Shown one piece after another: positions 26,310-38,800 of a stretch of 64,000 bases of DNA. Position 1 is the first letter of the stretch, and each line of letters begins with the position of its first letter. Source of the stretch: an uncultured Eubacterium sp. (GTDB lineage Bacteria > Bacillota > Clostridia > Lachnospirales > Lachnospiraceae). The stretch is taken from contig CAJUTR010000007.1 in the NCBI GenBank assembly GCA_910589665.1, positions 29,885 through 93,884 of the forward strand. The letters are read 5' to 3'. A program made the position numbers and the translations under genes. Under the pieces are notes generated by a model that was given only the letters and a program-made list of their open reading frames with translations, had not been told where the DNA came from and made no database searches.

Positions 26310-27749
26310 TTATTTTTTCCACGTGCTAGGTGAAAACAAGAGCAGGATCGGAAACAATTCCAGTCTTCCCGCTATCATGTCAAAAATTAAAACAAGTTTT
26401 GATGCCGGCGCAAACAGCGAGAAATTCGCCATTGGCCCGACATCCTTCAAACCGGGGCCGATGTTATTGATCGTGGCGGCCACGGCAGAAAAATTCGTCA
26501 CAAAATCAAACCCGTCCAAACTGATCAATAGCACGGACACGGCAAAAACGATGAGATACGCCACTAAAAACACATTGACGGAACGCACGACCTCATGCTC
26601 CACTTTTCGTCCGTCAACGGAGATCTTATACACATTCCGAGGATGGATCATGATTTTTAGTTCTTTAAAAAAGGTCTTTGCCCATATGATCATACGAGAA
26701 ACCTTCATACCGCCGCCGGTACTGCCCGCGCAGGCGCCAATAAACATAAGTAAGAGCAGGATCGTTTTGGAAAATTCCGGCCACTGGTCAAAATCCACCG
26801 TCGAAAACCCTGTCGTCGTGATGATGGATCCCACCTGAAAGGCCGCATGCCGCAGCGCCTCGCCTACACTGCCGAACATGCCCCGGATATTGATGGTGAT
26901 GAATGCCACCGCCACCAGGATCACGCCCAGATACGCGCGGACTTCTGACATCTGAAACGCCTCTTTCCAGCGTTTTCCTAATATGAGCAAGTAATAAAAT
27001 GTAAAATTAACTCCAAAAGCTATCATAAATACCGTCACGACGATCTGTATGTACGGGGAAAAACCGGCCAGACTGTCATTATAGATGCCGAATCCACCCG
27101 TACCCGCCGTACCAAACGTAGTGGTGAGGGCATCGTAAACACTCATCCGTCCCGCCAGCAGAAAGAGAAATTCTACGACCGAAAGAACAAGGTACATGCC
27201 GTAGAGGATCTTGGCCGTCGATTTGATGCGGGGCACCAGTTTACCTACGGTAGGGCCCGGACTTTCCGCTTTCATCAGATACATATTCCTGCCGTCGGCA
27301 AGCGGTACGACTGCCATCATAAAGACGAGAACCCCCATACCGCCGATCCAGTGGGTAAATGTTCTCCAAAAATTGATACACTTTGAGAGACTCTCCACAT
27401 CCCCGAGGATCGTCGCCCCTGTCGTCGTAAATCCCGACGCGGTTTCAAACAGCGCATCGACATAGGAAGGTATGGCGCCTGACATCACAAACGGCAGCGC
27501 GCCGAATATACTGAGCAAAAACCAGCTTAGAGCCACGATAATAAATCCCTCTCTGGCATACATCGATTTATTCTGCGGCTTAAATCTAGTTATAATAAAA
27601 CCCGTCACAAGACAGATCAACGCGGACACAGCGAAAAATACCGCATCCTCTTCCCGGTAAATGGCTCCCACCAGACACGGCAGCATGAGAAAGATCCCCT
27701 CAAAATCCAGCAGCCAGCCGAGCATGTAAATGACAACCCTGTAATTCAT
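26310..27749 (-). CDS. trkH: Potassium uptake protein TrkH
   Basis: The 479-residue membrane protein is the translocating subunit of a Trk/Ktr-type potassium system. It shows four pore-loop repeats typical of the superfamily, for example ASGFTTTGATI and TAGTGGFGIYN, and later TTTGFSTVDF and GACAGSTGGGMKVSR, each with the selectivity-filter glycine. It ends with the FSPSTWKK tail common in relatives. It is 13 bases downstream of trkA and has GGGGGAAG before the start. Confidence 0.95.
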   Translation of the reverse strand: MNYRVVIYMLGWLLDFEGIFLMLPCLVGAIYREEDAVFFAVSALICLVTGFIITRFKPQNKSMYAREGFIIVALSWFLLSIFGALPFVMSGAIPSYVDALFETASGFTTTGATILGDVESLSKCINFWRTFTHWIGGMGVLVFMMAVVPLADGRNMYLMKAESPGPTVGKLVPRIKSTAKILYGMYLVLSVVEFLFLLAGRMSVYDALTTTFGTAGTGGFGIYNDSLAGFSPYIQIVVTVFMIAFGVNFTFYYLLILGKRWKEAFQMSEVRAYLGVILVAVAFITINIRGMFGSVGEALRHAAFQVGSIITTTGFSTVDFDQWPEFSKTILLLLMFIGACAGSTGGGMKVSRMIIWAKTFFKELKIMIHPRNVYKISVDGRKVEHEVVRSVNVFLVAYLIVFAVSVLLISLDGFDFVTNFSAVAATINNIGPGLKDVGPMANFSLFAPASKLVLIFDMIAGRLELFPILLLFSPSTWKK

Positions 27750-27762
27750 TTCTTACTTCCCC

Positions 27763-29130
27763 CTACTGCTTCCTGACATGGATCACATCGCGGATATCTT
27801 TCAGTCCGAGTGTCGTCGTCACGATGACGACCGAATCCCCGACCCGCATCGTGTCCTTACCACGGGGAATGATGATGTTCCTTCCGCGGATGATACAGGC
27901 AACGATCGTATTTTCTTTGATCTGCAGTTCCTCCAGCGGAATACCGGACAATTCCGAGTCCTGTTTCACGATAAATTCCAGCGCCTCCGCTTTATCATCC
28001 AGTATACGGTACATCGTTTCGACATTACAGCCGATCGAGTTCTTTTTCCCTCGCACAAACTGCAGGATGTGCTGTGCCGTAATTTTTTTCGGATATACGG
28101 TCGTATCCAAATCAAGTTCACGGATGATCTGGTCAAAATCCATGCGGTTGATCTTCGTCGCCACCTTGCCTTTTCCCTGGCTGCGGGCAAATAAAGACAG
28201 CATAACGTTTTCCTCATCAATATTCGTCAGCGCCACGAACGCCTCCGCCTGGGACACTCCTTCTTCTATGAGGACACTCTGTTCCGCACCGTCCGCGTGA
28301 ATAATCTGCGCCTTTGGCAAAAGTTCGGATAACACGTCACACCGCCGCTCATCCCGCTCCACCAGCTTTACGTCAATGCCCATCGGCAAAAGCAGCTTTG
28401 CCAGATAATACGACGTATCCCCGCCGCCGACGATCATCGTATCTTTGACCTGGTGCGTCTCAATGCCAATCTTTTTAAAGAAGTCGCTCGCTTTTTTGGC
28501 GTCGGCCAGAATCGATACCACGTCTTTTTCATGAAGACGAAAATCCCCTTTGGGAATGAAAATATTTCCTCCCCGCTCCACGGCGCAGACGAGGACGTCG
28601 GCCTTTAGTTTGGGGGCAATGCTCATCACCAGCATATCACTTAAATTTGACTCCGGCGGAACGCGGAATTTAAGCATCTCCACGCGACCTTTGCCAAATG
28701 AATCGATCTTGATAGCAGATGGGAACCGCAGTACTTTCGCGATCTCCTGCGCTACCGCGAATTCCGGATTTATCGTCATAGCCAGTCCGAGCGTTTCTTT
28801 TACAAAATCAATTTCCGCGCTGTACTCTGGGTTTCTCACCCTGGCGATCGTCTGGCAGTTACCGGCGCGTTTGGCGATCAGACAGCACAAAAGGTTTAAC
28901 TCGTCCGAAGCGGTTACGGCGATCAGAAGGTCTGCTTTTTCAATGCCTGCTTCCATCTGGGTTTTGTAGCTCGCTCCGTTTCCTGCTACGCCCATTACGT
29001 CGAATTGGTTCGATAATTCCTCTACGACTGCATAGCTGCGGTCGATCACGGTAACTTCATTGTCGTCTTTGTTCAATTCCTCCGCCAGCGTCCTGCCGAC
29101 TTTCCCGCACCCAACAATAATGATCTTCAT
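27763..29130 (-). CDS. trkA: Trk system potassium uptake regulatory protein TrkA
   Basis: The 455-residue cytoplasmic protein has a duplicated RCK layout: an NAD-binding Rossmann domain at the N-terminus (KIIIVGCGKVGRTLAEEL), a TrkA-C domain (about 140-220), a second Rossmann domain (MIVGGGDTSYYLAKLL at about 230) and a second TrkA-C domain (about 365-450). It gates TrkH in response to nucleotides. GTGAGGAGAAC precedes the ATG. It is the first gene of the trkA-trkH-pdxY-abfA series; no clear promoter was identified in the region 29131-29337 upstream. Confidence 0.95.
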   Translation of the reverse strand: MKIIIVGCGKVGRTLAEELNKDDNEVTVIDRSYAVVEELSNQFDVMGVAGNGASYKTQMEAGIEKADLLIAVTASDELNLLCCLIAKRAGNCQTIARVRNPEYSAEIDFVKETLGLAMTINPEFAVAQEIAKVLRFPSAIKIDSFGKGRVEMLKFRVPPESNLSDMLVMSIAPKLKADVLVCAVERGGNIFIPKGDFRLHEKDVVSILADAKKASDFFKKIGIETHQVKDTMIVGGGDTSYYLAKLLLPMGIDVKLVERDERRCDVLSELLPKAQIIHADGAEQSVLIEEGVSQAEAFVALTNIDEENVMLSLFARSQGKGKVATKINRMDFDQIIRELDLDTTVYPKKITAQHILQFVRGKKNSIGCNVETMYRILDDKAEALEFIVKQDSELSGIPLEELQIKENTIVACIIRGRNIIIPRGKDTMRVGDSVVIVTTTLGLKDIRDVIHVRKQ

Positions 29131-29337
29131 GTTCTCCTCACATTCTGCCCCGCAATGAAATATTACGTGTTAGCTTTGTAACTTTCGGGTAATTCTTTTA
29201 TGGTAAGTTGTTTGTTTGAAATAAAAAAATGGTATGTGTATAACGTAACATAATGTGGGGGAAATGTCAATGTGGAAGGGGGGCAGTAATCCGCATCCCC
29301 TTGTGCTCTTGCTGATCCCATTCAGGCCCTCCGCTCC
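29131..29337. other. Non-coding stretch between trkA and the intron remnant
   Basis: I see no credible gene here. It should hold the trkA promoter and the unrecognised 3' end of the intron remnant. The part nearest trkA is AT-rich. Confidence 0.5.
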
Positions 29338-29445
29338 CGAGTATGCAATCTTATATGCCGCCCAGCGGGGTACATCCAGCTTCATTAGATTCTTTGCTCT
29401 GTTCTTTGGCGTTTTCCAATACTTCCATATGCACATACGCGGGCG
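29338..29445 (-). pseudogene. C-terminal fragment of a group II intron reverse transcriptase/maturase
   Basis: About 36 codons encode RPRMCIWKYWKTPKNRAKNL and then LDVPRWAAYKIAYS. This matches the conserved tail (I-W-K-x-W-K-x-P-K ... L-G-V-P-x-W-x-A-Y) of bacterial intron maturases. The polymerase domain with its YADD motif is absent, so the gene is a relic. Confidence 0.8.
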
Positions 29446-29696
29446 ATATTTCCCTCCATGTACCTGCCACATTTACTCGTACTTCCAGCAACTTTTGGAC
29501 TTCAGTGTCTCTTGTCACCTTATCCGCATTTCCGAGCCTTATATGCGGTTTCTTTCCGTCAGGTCAAAGGTTTGCTTACAGCTTCTTTCAGATTCCGTCA
29601 CACGGCGGACACCCTTGCCGTTCGGCTATGTGCTTCGTTGTTGCCTACGCGCACTCGGGACTTTCACCCGTTAGAACTCGCCCATGCTGGGCAAAC
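29338..29696 (-). mobile_element. Remnant of a group II intron (class C-like), internally deleted
   Basis: Read on the minus strand from 29696, the sequence GCCCAGCATGGGCGAG, then GGGTGAAAGTCCCGAGTG, GCAAGGGTGTCCGCCGTG, GGAATCTGAAAGAAGC and GCAAACC follow the conserved order of bacterial group II intron domain I. After about 220 bases this runs straight into codons for the C-terminal tail of an intron-encoded reverse transcriptase, so the ORF body is deleted. No domain V was found, so splicing and mobility are lost. The 5' end reads GTTTG rather than the usual GTGYG. It abuts the T-run of a transcription terminator, the known target preference of class C introns. The 3' boundary is uncertain and could extend past 29338. 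Confidence 0.82.
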
Positions 29697-29732
29697 AAAA
29701 GAGCAGGGTACATATTTCTATATACCCTGCTC
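29697..29732 (-). terminator. Terminator of the giant surface-protein gene
   Basis: A 10-bp stem (29701-29710 with 29723-29732) is followed on the minus strand by TTTT (29697-29700). It lies about 72 bases past the stop codon. The intron remnant begins at the next base. Confidence 0.85.
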
Positions 29733-29804
29733 TGTAAGGAGTGTCACTACCTATGCCTTCACTAAATGACATTCCTGGGATGCCAACTCCACTTTTCTAT
29801 TTAC

Positions 29805-32800
29805 CTATTTCTTTACCTTGATCTTAATTCTCCGCTTGCAGCCGTTTTTCGCAAAGACATATATAGCGCATTCACCTGTTCCCTTTGCCTTTACCTTTCC
29901 GCCTGCCGTTACCGTCGCCACTTTTTTATTGCTGCTCAGATAGCGGAATTCTTTACAATGTGCCAGTGTGAGCTGCTTTTTCCGCTTATCATACAGAACT
30001 GCTTTGGGACGGAGTGTTGCGGTGCTGCCCCGCTTCATCACATACGAAACTTTCTTTACCTGAATCTTTTTGACATTCGTATATTTTACGCTGTCTTTCC
30101 CTGCGGTATGTATGATTAAGGTTTTGGCAAGAGATGCTCTTTTACCATTCTCCCACTTCCATGCCACAACATACATTTTGAAATTATTTGTGGTATCCAG
30201 CTTTTTACCATTAATTTTTTTAATGGTAATATTTGTTATTCTGCCATTCTTGACCCGATTCAGCGACTTGGCACTAAAATCCTTTCCACAATACTGAGCA
30301 TAGACGCTGTAACCGTTGGCGCCTGTTACCCTGCCCCATGAGACTTTCAGTTTCGTTCCCGTCTGAATGGCTTTCAAGTTGGAATGCAGTTCCAGTTTGC
30401 TCTTTTCCTTATCGAATGCCTTTTGTGTTTCTGTCGGTGTCACAATTGGCTTCCCACTGGCATCGGGTGCCGGCGTCAAGATTGGATCTGCACTGGCGTC
30501 TGGTACTGGCGTCTCGGCTGGATTCGCACTGGCGTCTGGTACTGGCGTCTCGGCTGGATCCGCACTGGCGGCCGGTGTCGGTGTCGCAGCATTGTATTTC
30601 TTTACATTCACCGGCTCGCACGGCTGGCTCGCAAAGTTTGTATCCGTAGCGGGTTCTCGCACGATATAATCTGCAGCAGCCAATCCGGTAATCTCACCAT
30701 TGGCATCCGCAGTCTTTTCCGTCCATGTTTTACCATCATCCGTGGATATTTCATAGAGCGTGTCTGCCTTCAAACCGGTCAGCTTTCCATCCTCCCTGCC
30801 TTCTCCGCTTACATCTTCAGCCTTCGGTGCGGGCGCTTCAGGTCTTGGCGGTATCGTCAGGTTCTGTGCCTCGCTGTCTTCCTCCGATAAACCATTCCCG
30901 AGACAGATGATGCAGCAGTCTCTGCCCATCCATTCCTCTTTGATGGGTACATTGCCCTCCTGATTTACCGTTATGATCTCGCTCACGGTCTCCCCGTCTT
31001 TTTCGTATTCCAATTTATATTTCGTATCTGCCGCAAGCCCTGTCAGCGATGTTTCTCGATAATCAATCTCTGAAGCTGGCTTCTCACACTGCCATTTTGC
31101 CCAGTATTCCTTCGCCCCGGTTTCGGCAGCGGAAATATTCGTTACGGCTTCTCCGTCAAAGGCCTCGTTGTCATACCAGCCGACAAAAAGATAACGGTCT
31201 CTCGTCCAGTCAGCCGGCAGCACCGCCCCTGTTCCTTCCGTATAATCCGTAAGTTCGGTTCCGGCACTTCCGCCGTTTCCGTGCAGAGTAACCTCATAGC
31301 ATCCATTTACTTTCACCGGCTCACACGGCTGGCTTGCAAACTTTGTATCCGTAGCGGATTCCCGCACGATATAATCTGCGGCTGCCAGTCCGGTAATCTC
31401 ACCTTTTTCGTTAGCGATCTTTTCCGTCCATATCCCGCCGCCATCCGTGGATATTTCATAGGCTGTGTCTGCCTTCAGACCAGTCAGCATCCCGTCCTCT
31501 CTGTCTATTCCGCTTACCTCTTTCCCCACGGGTGCAGGTGCAGCAGGTCTTGGCGGTATCGTCAGGCGCTGGGCCTCGCTGTCAATACTCGACATACCAT
31601 AACCGGAACGAATGATCTGACATTCCTGGCCCATCCAGACATCCTCGATATATCCATAACCGGCATCATCCGTCATAAAAGTACTGGTCATCGTGTTCCC
31701 GTCTTCTGTGTATACGATCTTATATTCCGCATTCGGTACAAGCCCGCCCGGCACTCGTTCTTTCAATGATGTTTCCCGGTAATCAATGTCCGCATCCGGC
31801 ATATCAAACCGCACGGGTAAACCGGAACCAACTGTCACTCTCGCCGGATGGCCCGTAAAATTGCCTGTACCGTCCGGATGATCTGCTGCTTTTACACGCA
31901 CACAGTATTTTCCGAAAGAATCCAAAGCATCATCTGGCAGGCAGCCGGTACCGTAAAGTCCGGTAATCTTTCCGTCTGTCACAACGGCATCACGCCATTG
32001 AATGATGAAACTGTCTTCGGCAATCTCGTATTCCTGATCCGCCGCAAACCCCGTAATCGTTCCGTCACGCCACATCGGATGGCTCTCGTCTTCTGTACCA
32101 AGTATCGGTGCGTCCGGACGTAAAGGAATGGTAATGCTTTGTTCCGGACTGTTGCTTCTTGATTCCATACTGCTGATCTGCACGATGGTAAGCGTCTTGC
32201 CAATCCAGTCTTCCTCTAACATGATCTTCCCGTCCGCATCCGTTGTCATCATCTTTCTGCTATCATCTTCACCATCCACGCTGATCCAATATGACGTATC
32301 TCCCTCCAGACCGGTCAGCGTTTCCTCCACATAACCGATCTTTGCCCGGGGTACATCGAGAGGAGTCTTGACTTTGATGGTCAGTTTCTTTGTGGATTGA
32401 TTCCCCGCATGATCCACAGCCGTTATGGTAATATCGGTCTCTCCTTCCAGGATCTTCGCGCTCGGAATGGTGAAATCAACCTTTGTCTTACGCTCGTTTT
32501 TATATTCATCCTGCGTCCCCACCAGCGTCGGCTCACCCTCTCCGATCTGGTAGCTGAGAGACGCGATACCTCCTGTAATCAGACCGTTCAGAATGTCGTT
32601 CTCCTCGTCCGTTACGTTCACCATAAGTTCCGGCGCCGTCTCATAATATTCCTCTGAAACCGTCATTCCGAGTACATCTGCCGCGGCTGCCGATACTGCC
32701 GCTCCCGTTACCGCTATATCACGGTCCGCATGTACCGTAATCATAGGCGCTTTGTTCTCCACGATCACACCTTTTACATCTTCGTCGTCGGTACCGATCG

Positions 32801-35800
32801 TCTTGACATCCGCCTCATTCCCGGCTTTGTCCTTTGCTTCCACGCGAACGCTTCCCTTGAAATCGGATGCAACATAAATCTTCGCCTGATAATCCACACC
32901 GTGGTCCGAAACCTCTTCCACCGTCGCAGTTCCTGTTATAACAGTTGCATCGGTAACATCAGCCGCAGGTATAAGAGTATATACAACCTCTTCCACACCG
33001 CTGTCGATCTCATTGATCGGCACTATAATCTGCAGGCTTTCATTGCGGACGATCCAATCCCAAAGATTCTTATATCCGCTTTCAAAGGATGCTTCGCCCA
33101 TAGCAGGAGCAGTCGTATCCAGTTTTGCCGTCAGCGCCTCGGTTTCCATCATATTGCCGTCCGCATCCTCTGCCTTGAAGGTGTAGGTGTGGCTGCCCTC
33201 CGCGATATCATCATATATAAAATGATATTGCACATAACCGTCCGCTGTCTTGCCCTGCGGAACTTCTTTGCTTATGTCTGCGCTGCCGTCCGTGCCGCCT
33301 ATGCTGCCTGCAAGGGCATAGGCCCCGCCGTCCCTGCTGACATAGAGTTTGGTCACATCTACATTATCGCTGTAGGTCAGCTTAACCTGAAGGTTCGGAT
33401 AATATTGATCCCTCCCGGTCACATCCTCCATGACGCCGTCCACACCGGTCTCCAATGCTGCGCTAAGGGAAGGAGTTACTGTATCACGCCACTTCGCATA
33501 GAGGGTAATATCATCTTCCAGCCGGTCTTTAGTCCCCGCATCTCCCTCGAAATGCCAAGGCTCTTCGCCTTTTGCATCCTTATACCAGCCCATGAAATCA
33601 TGTCCCGCTTTTATCGGGTCAGCGGGCCGCTTCACCGTATCATGCCATGACCGATCCATAATCGCGGAAACATTACTGCCGCCCATCGGATGGAACGTAA
33701 CGGTCAGCGTCCTGCCCGCATTCGGCCTCACTTCCGTCTCAAATCCGTGTGGTACGCTAGCAGTCGCTTTTACGCGCACTGTCAAAATTCCTGTGGGGAC
33801 ATCCAGTATGCCGGCATCCCCTGTCAGTTCTTTCAGATCACTTTCATGCACGCCGGTCCATGTCCTGCCTCCGTCAGCACTGTATTCCATATATTGGGTT
33901 ACGCCATTTAACTGTGCGTCAGCTTTGCCGCGGATCGTCTCATCTTTTGCCACACGCACATCTGGTGCCTCCGGACGGGCAGCGATCTTACAGACTGCAC
34001 AGTCACTGTCAAGCAGATCTTCTCTGTACGCCTTGCGGCTGATCTGGAAATTGTCAGTGCCAAACCAGTCTCCTGCCATACGGATACAACCGCTTCCGTC
34101 TGCCGTAAATGTTTCACCGCGCACATCATATTCTGCATTCGCCGCAAGACCTGTCAGCTTCTCATTCATATAATCAACCGTAAGAACCGGTGTCTCCGCC
34201 TTGCTCTTTATTTTAACTGTCACGCTCTTCGTCTTCGAGTTACCCGCCTGGTCAGTCGCTGTGAAAGTCACATTGAATACGCCCGTCTTTCCGGCGAGTT
34301 CGTTTAGAGTAAATGTATAGTTTCTCGTGGGTTTGGCATCAAAATCCGCTTTGACCGTATTTTTCGTGCCGCTGCCGATCCGCCATGTAATGGAAGCAAT
34401 CCCCGCATTTTTATCCTTTCCACCCGTCAAATCTGTCACATCGACAGAAAGTTCGGGTGCGGTATCATAGTAGCCGGATGAGAGACTGGCACCATTCGCG
34501 TTTACGGCGATCTCAGGCGCATTATTTTCCACAAATAATCCCTTAATTCCGGGAACTTTCACGCCGATTTGCTTTTCTTCCGAGCAGTTGCCTGCCAGGT
34601 CTACTGCCTTCACTTTGATGGCGCCCTTAAAATCGGAGGGAAGCGTAATCGTAGCCTTACCGCCCGAGACACTCGCCGTTTTCACATCCGTATTCCCTGC
34701 CGCCACAGCTTCGTCTGACACCTCTTCCGTCAGTTCTTTCCCTGCCGCAGCGGACGTAAACGGCATGAGAGTATATTCCACCTGTTTTAAATTCGTCTCC
34801 GTGACCGGAATGGTGATGTTAAGATTGCTTTTGCGTATCGCCCAGTGCCATATATTCTTGCAACCGGAATTATAGGACTCCTCACCGAGCACGGGCAGCG
34901 TCTTATCGAGCTTATAGGAAATCTTCTCCTCCGTCTCATTGCCCGCAGCGTCCACCGCCTTAAAGCGGATCGTTTTGCTGCCCTCAGACAAATTTGTATA
35001 AGGGAGCGTAAATACCTTATGGTCTGATGTTTCTGCGTCGTTCAGACTCAGTGGATACCATGTGGGATTGGTGCTGGAAAAAGTTGTATAGTAAAGTCCC
35101 GTCACACCCACGTTATCACTGTAAGTCATCTTGATTCGGAGATTCGGATACCATTTCCCCGATTCGGCACTTTCCATCACACCGCTGCCATCTGCACTCG
35201 TGTCAGTCTCCAGCGCCACATTTAATGTAGGTTTCGTCGTCTCCCGCCAGCCGGCATAGAGCGTCGCACCTATACTGTTGTCAACGATCCTCCCCTCATA
35301 ATCCGCCCTGTTTGTACCGATAATTTCACCAACCGTATTCGCATTGGCAGCACCAGTAAAACGCCACTGTGCCTCCGTGCCGCCTCCCGGCTGGTAAGGG
35401 TTTGACTTCGTATACCAGCCCATGAACTGATAGTCCGTTCGCGTAGGGTCCACCGGCTTCGACAGCGTACTCTTATAATTGAGACCCTCTACTCTGCCCG
35501 GCTGCCCGATCGCCGAAGGATCCGTCGCATTCAGATCATATTGCACAAAAATCTTACCGCTGCCGGGATTAATATATTTTTTGCTCTGTTTCCCGTGCGG
35601 CCAGCCGTCGTTCGCGGCCTCCGTCGTATTCGCTTTCGCCTCTGCGCGAAGCGGAATATCTCCACTTGGCAGATTTTTGATCACTTTGTCCGCCGGAACC
35701 TGTTTCCATGTTGTTCCCCCGTCGGTACTGTATTCATAGGCATATGTACTATCGGCAATTTTCAGATTGATCTGTGCATCTTCCGCTTTCTCCAATAGTT

Positions 35801-38800
35801 CAAAATCAACCGAAAGAACCGTATCATCCTCCATATTCAGTGCAGCCGGACGCGCCTTGATGTCGAGCATCTGCGCCTCCGAATCTTCTGAGTGGCCCGA
35901 TATCCCTTTCTTCCTGATCACAATCGTCTTTCCACAGAGGTCAATATCACTGCCGGAAGGAATGGCACCAGCGATATCATGTGTCAGCACGAAAGGAATC
36001 CTGCCCGCCACACCTGAATTAACCGTATAGGTCATTTTGTCAACCGTGATCTTATACTCTGCATTCTTCGCAAGCTGCGTTATCGCATCCGCCGGATAAT
36101 CTCGTGCCGCCTCCGGCGTCATCTCCTGCCCGCCGCCGATCTTGATCGTCGTGCTCGCCGTCGCCGTGTTTCCGGCAAAATCCGTAACTTCCAGCGTAAT
36201 TTCATTTACGCCCGTGAGGCTGCTGATCGTTGGGGAGTCCACGAGTCCAAGATCTGTGCCATAATTCCAAAATAAATTGCCGACCCCTCCTGATGGTTTC
36301 CCATTTACCAGCCATCGGGAACGCATAATAGGGGCACCGGTTATCGAATTTCCTTCCGCATCCCTTCCGTCATGGTCAGGGTATGCACCAAAGCGAGTAA
36401 TCCCCTTGCCTGTCAATTCCTCCCGTGTATACCATTTGTCTTCCGGCTGCGCAATATGTTCACTGCTGTTACCAAAGAAATAAATCTTTTCATTCTGAAT
36501 TACCGGCGGAAGTGTATCGACAACGACTTCTCCAATATCCGGTATTTTAATATAGTTATTCGCCCGGTCATAAAGCCGGATATCCGTAATCGTGCCGCGC
36601 CAGTTCTCAGGCAGTTTAAACGAAACGGTGCCGCTTCTGACGCCCTCTGTGGTAGAGTAGTTCGCGAAAGACACTGACTTCGATTGCGGGTTGGTATATC
36701 TCGGCTTCTCGGTCGACGGCTTTTCCTTACCCGTTTCCATATCCAGCTCAGTCAGCGTATATGTCACCTTCCAAAGTCCGCTGGATATGCCATTTTCATC
36801 CAATGGTTCATCTTTTCCCGAAATGGAAATCGTCGGTGCTTGATTGAAAAACAATATTCTTTTACTGTCGTCGACTTGCGTATCATAAAACTGTCCGTTG
36901 CTGTTCGCTTTGTAGCGTGCTGTCGGCTCCACACTATAGGTAAGATCGCCGGTGACGGCAGGCTTGCCACGGTCAATCCATATGGTATACAGCGATGATT
37001 CGTACAGATTACCGGCTTTGTCCGCTGCCCTTACACGATACGTATGCTCTCCCTCCGACATATAGCTTTTTCCTATATTAACCCATCCAATATAGTAATT
37101 CCCGTACAAATAACTGGGAGTGCTTCCATGATTTGTTGACGCAACCGCTTTCCACTCTCCATCGTCTATTTGGACCTCCATTGATGTTTTTTCTACTGCG
37201 ATATTGTCTGTGAATGATGGTCCCACACTGCTTGTACCTGCGCCATACCAGCTACCATATCCGCCGGAAGATCCACTATACCACGTACTACCATACTGGG
37301 GGGCCTGTGTATCCTTCCACTGCGCATAGTATTTCTTATTGCCCGTCGCCTCCGCCTCAATCGTAGTATACTTCCGGCCCGTATACTGCTCATTATCATA
37401 CCAGCCATCGAACGTAAAGCCTGTCATGGAAACATTATAGGTTTCCGTTTTCGTTTCACCATTTGCTTCATAGTCAAACGTTCCCCTTATCGTTTCAAGA
37501 GTCGGAACAGGCAGTTTCATATTATCTCCATACCGGTATTCCGTTTTATCCGCAGGCGCCGTATAAGGTGTCTCCTTATAGTGCTTGTGCGCATAACGCC
37601 GGGGATCGGCCGGCTTGCAGTCCGTATTACTCATGTCGCGTAAGAAATGTATATCGTAATCCGGCATCTTCAAATCATATTCCACCTGATAGACGTCCTG
37701 CGTCCACTTGGCATAAAGCGTCATATCGTTTCTGAGCTGCGTCTGATTAACAAAATCAAATTTTTTGCTGTCTGTGCACGCCGCATCGGTGTACCAGCCG
37801 TGAAACGTATAACCCTTGCGTGTTGGTACAACCGGCTCTGCCACTTTACAGTCCACGGTCGTACTTGTGGAATTTTTGTCCTGCTTTGTCCATACCAGAT
37901 ACGACGGCACGGCAGAGCCGCCCTGACTGTCAAATCTCACCCGGTACACATAGTAGGTCCAATGAAAGCTTTTGTCCCATGACGCCGGCTGGATATAGAG
38001 GCGGTTTACGCCGACCTGTTTCGTCGTATAGCTAACCGTCGCCTGTTTCGTCGATGACCCGTCATTTGCCGCAAGCGATGCAATCGGTGCGCCCTGTCCA
38101 TCCGCAGTCATCTTTCCGCCGGAAGGGCCGTAATACACCTTGATTGTCATCGGGAGACCTTCCGTCTCTTTCTTTGCCGTCCCCGGTCCGCTTAGGGACG
38201 CAAGGCTTCCTTTGAACTGGTCTTTCTTAATCTCAAGTGTATTCGCTGTTCCTGTCACATTACAGTAACCCTTATATTCGTTTCCCACCTGATCGGTCGC
38301 TTTTACATAAAGATACCAGGTTCCCATCTGCGTGAGGCTGACGGTATAAGTACCTTTTGCCAGGTCGGAGGCGGGCACGGACTTCAATCCGGACGGCGTT
38401 GCCGTGCCGAGTGTATTCTTATCCGTTTTTGACACCAGCTTATACTGCACCGAAGCCAGACCACTTCTCTCCGTGCCGCCCTCACCATTGGCCGGCACAG
38501 GATCGCTAAACGTCATCACAAGCGGCACCGCCGTATCCGTATACCAGCCGCTCGCCCTTGGCGTCGCATCGGCTTTCGCAGTCAGCACCGGAGCGGTTTT
38601 GTCGACGTTTTTTACCGTAATCTCTGCCGCTGCCGCATTTCCTTTTGTGTCCGTTACCATAAAGGTATATTTGCCGTTGGCGGTGATCCCGATATTTTTG
38701 TACTGATAAACGTCGGAAGAACCGGCCTCTGTCTGCAGTTTGTCCAGTGCAAGGGTTGTCGCCTCCGCCCCTTCGCGCTGCATTTTGATGGACTGTATCC

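Noticed and set aside
30485..30570. 36-bp regularly repeated sequence resembling a CRISPR array
   Set aside because: The units are directly adjacent without spacers and are in frame within the giant gene, encoding a Pro/Ala/Asp linker.
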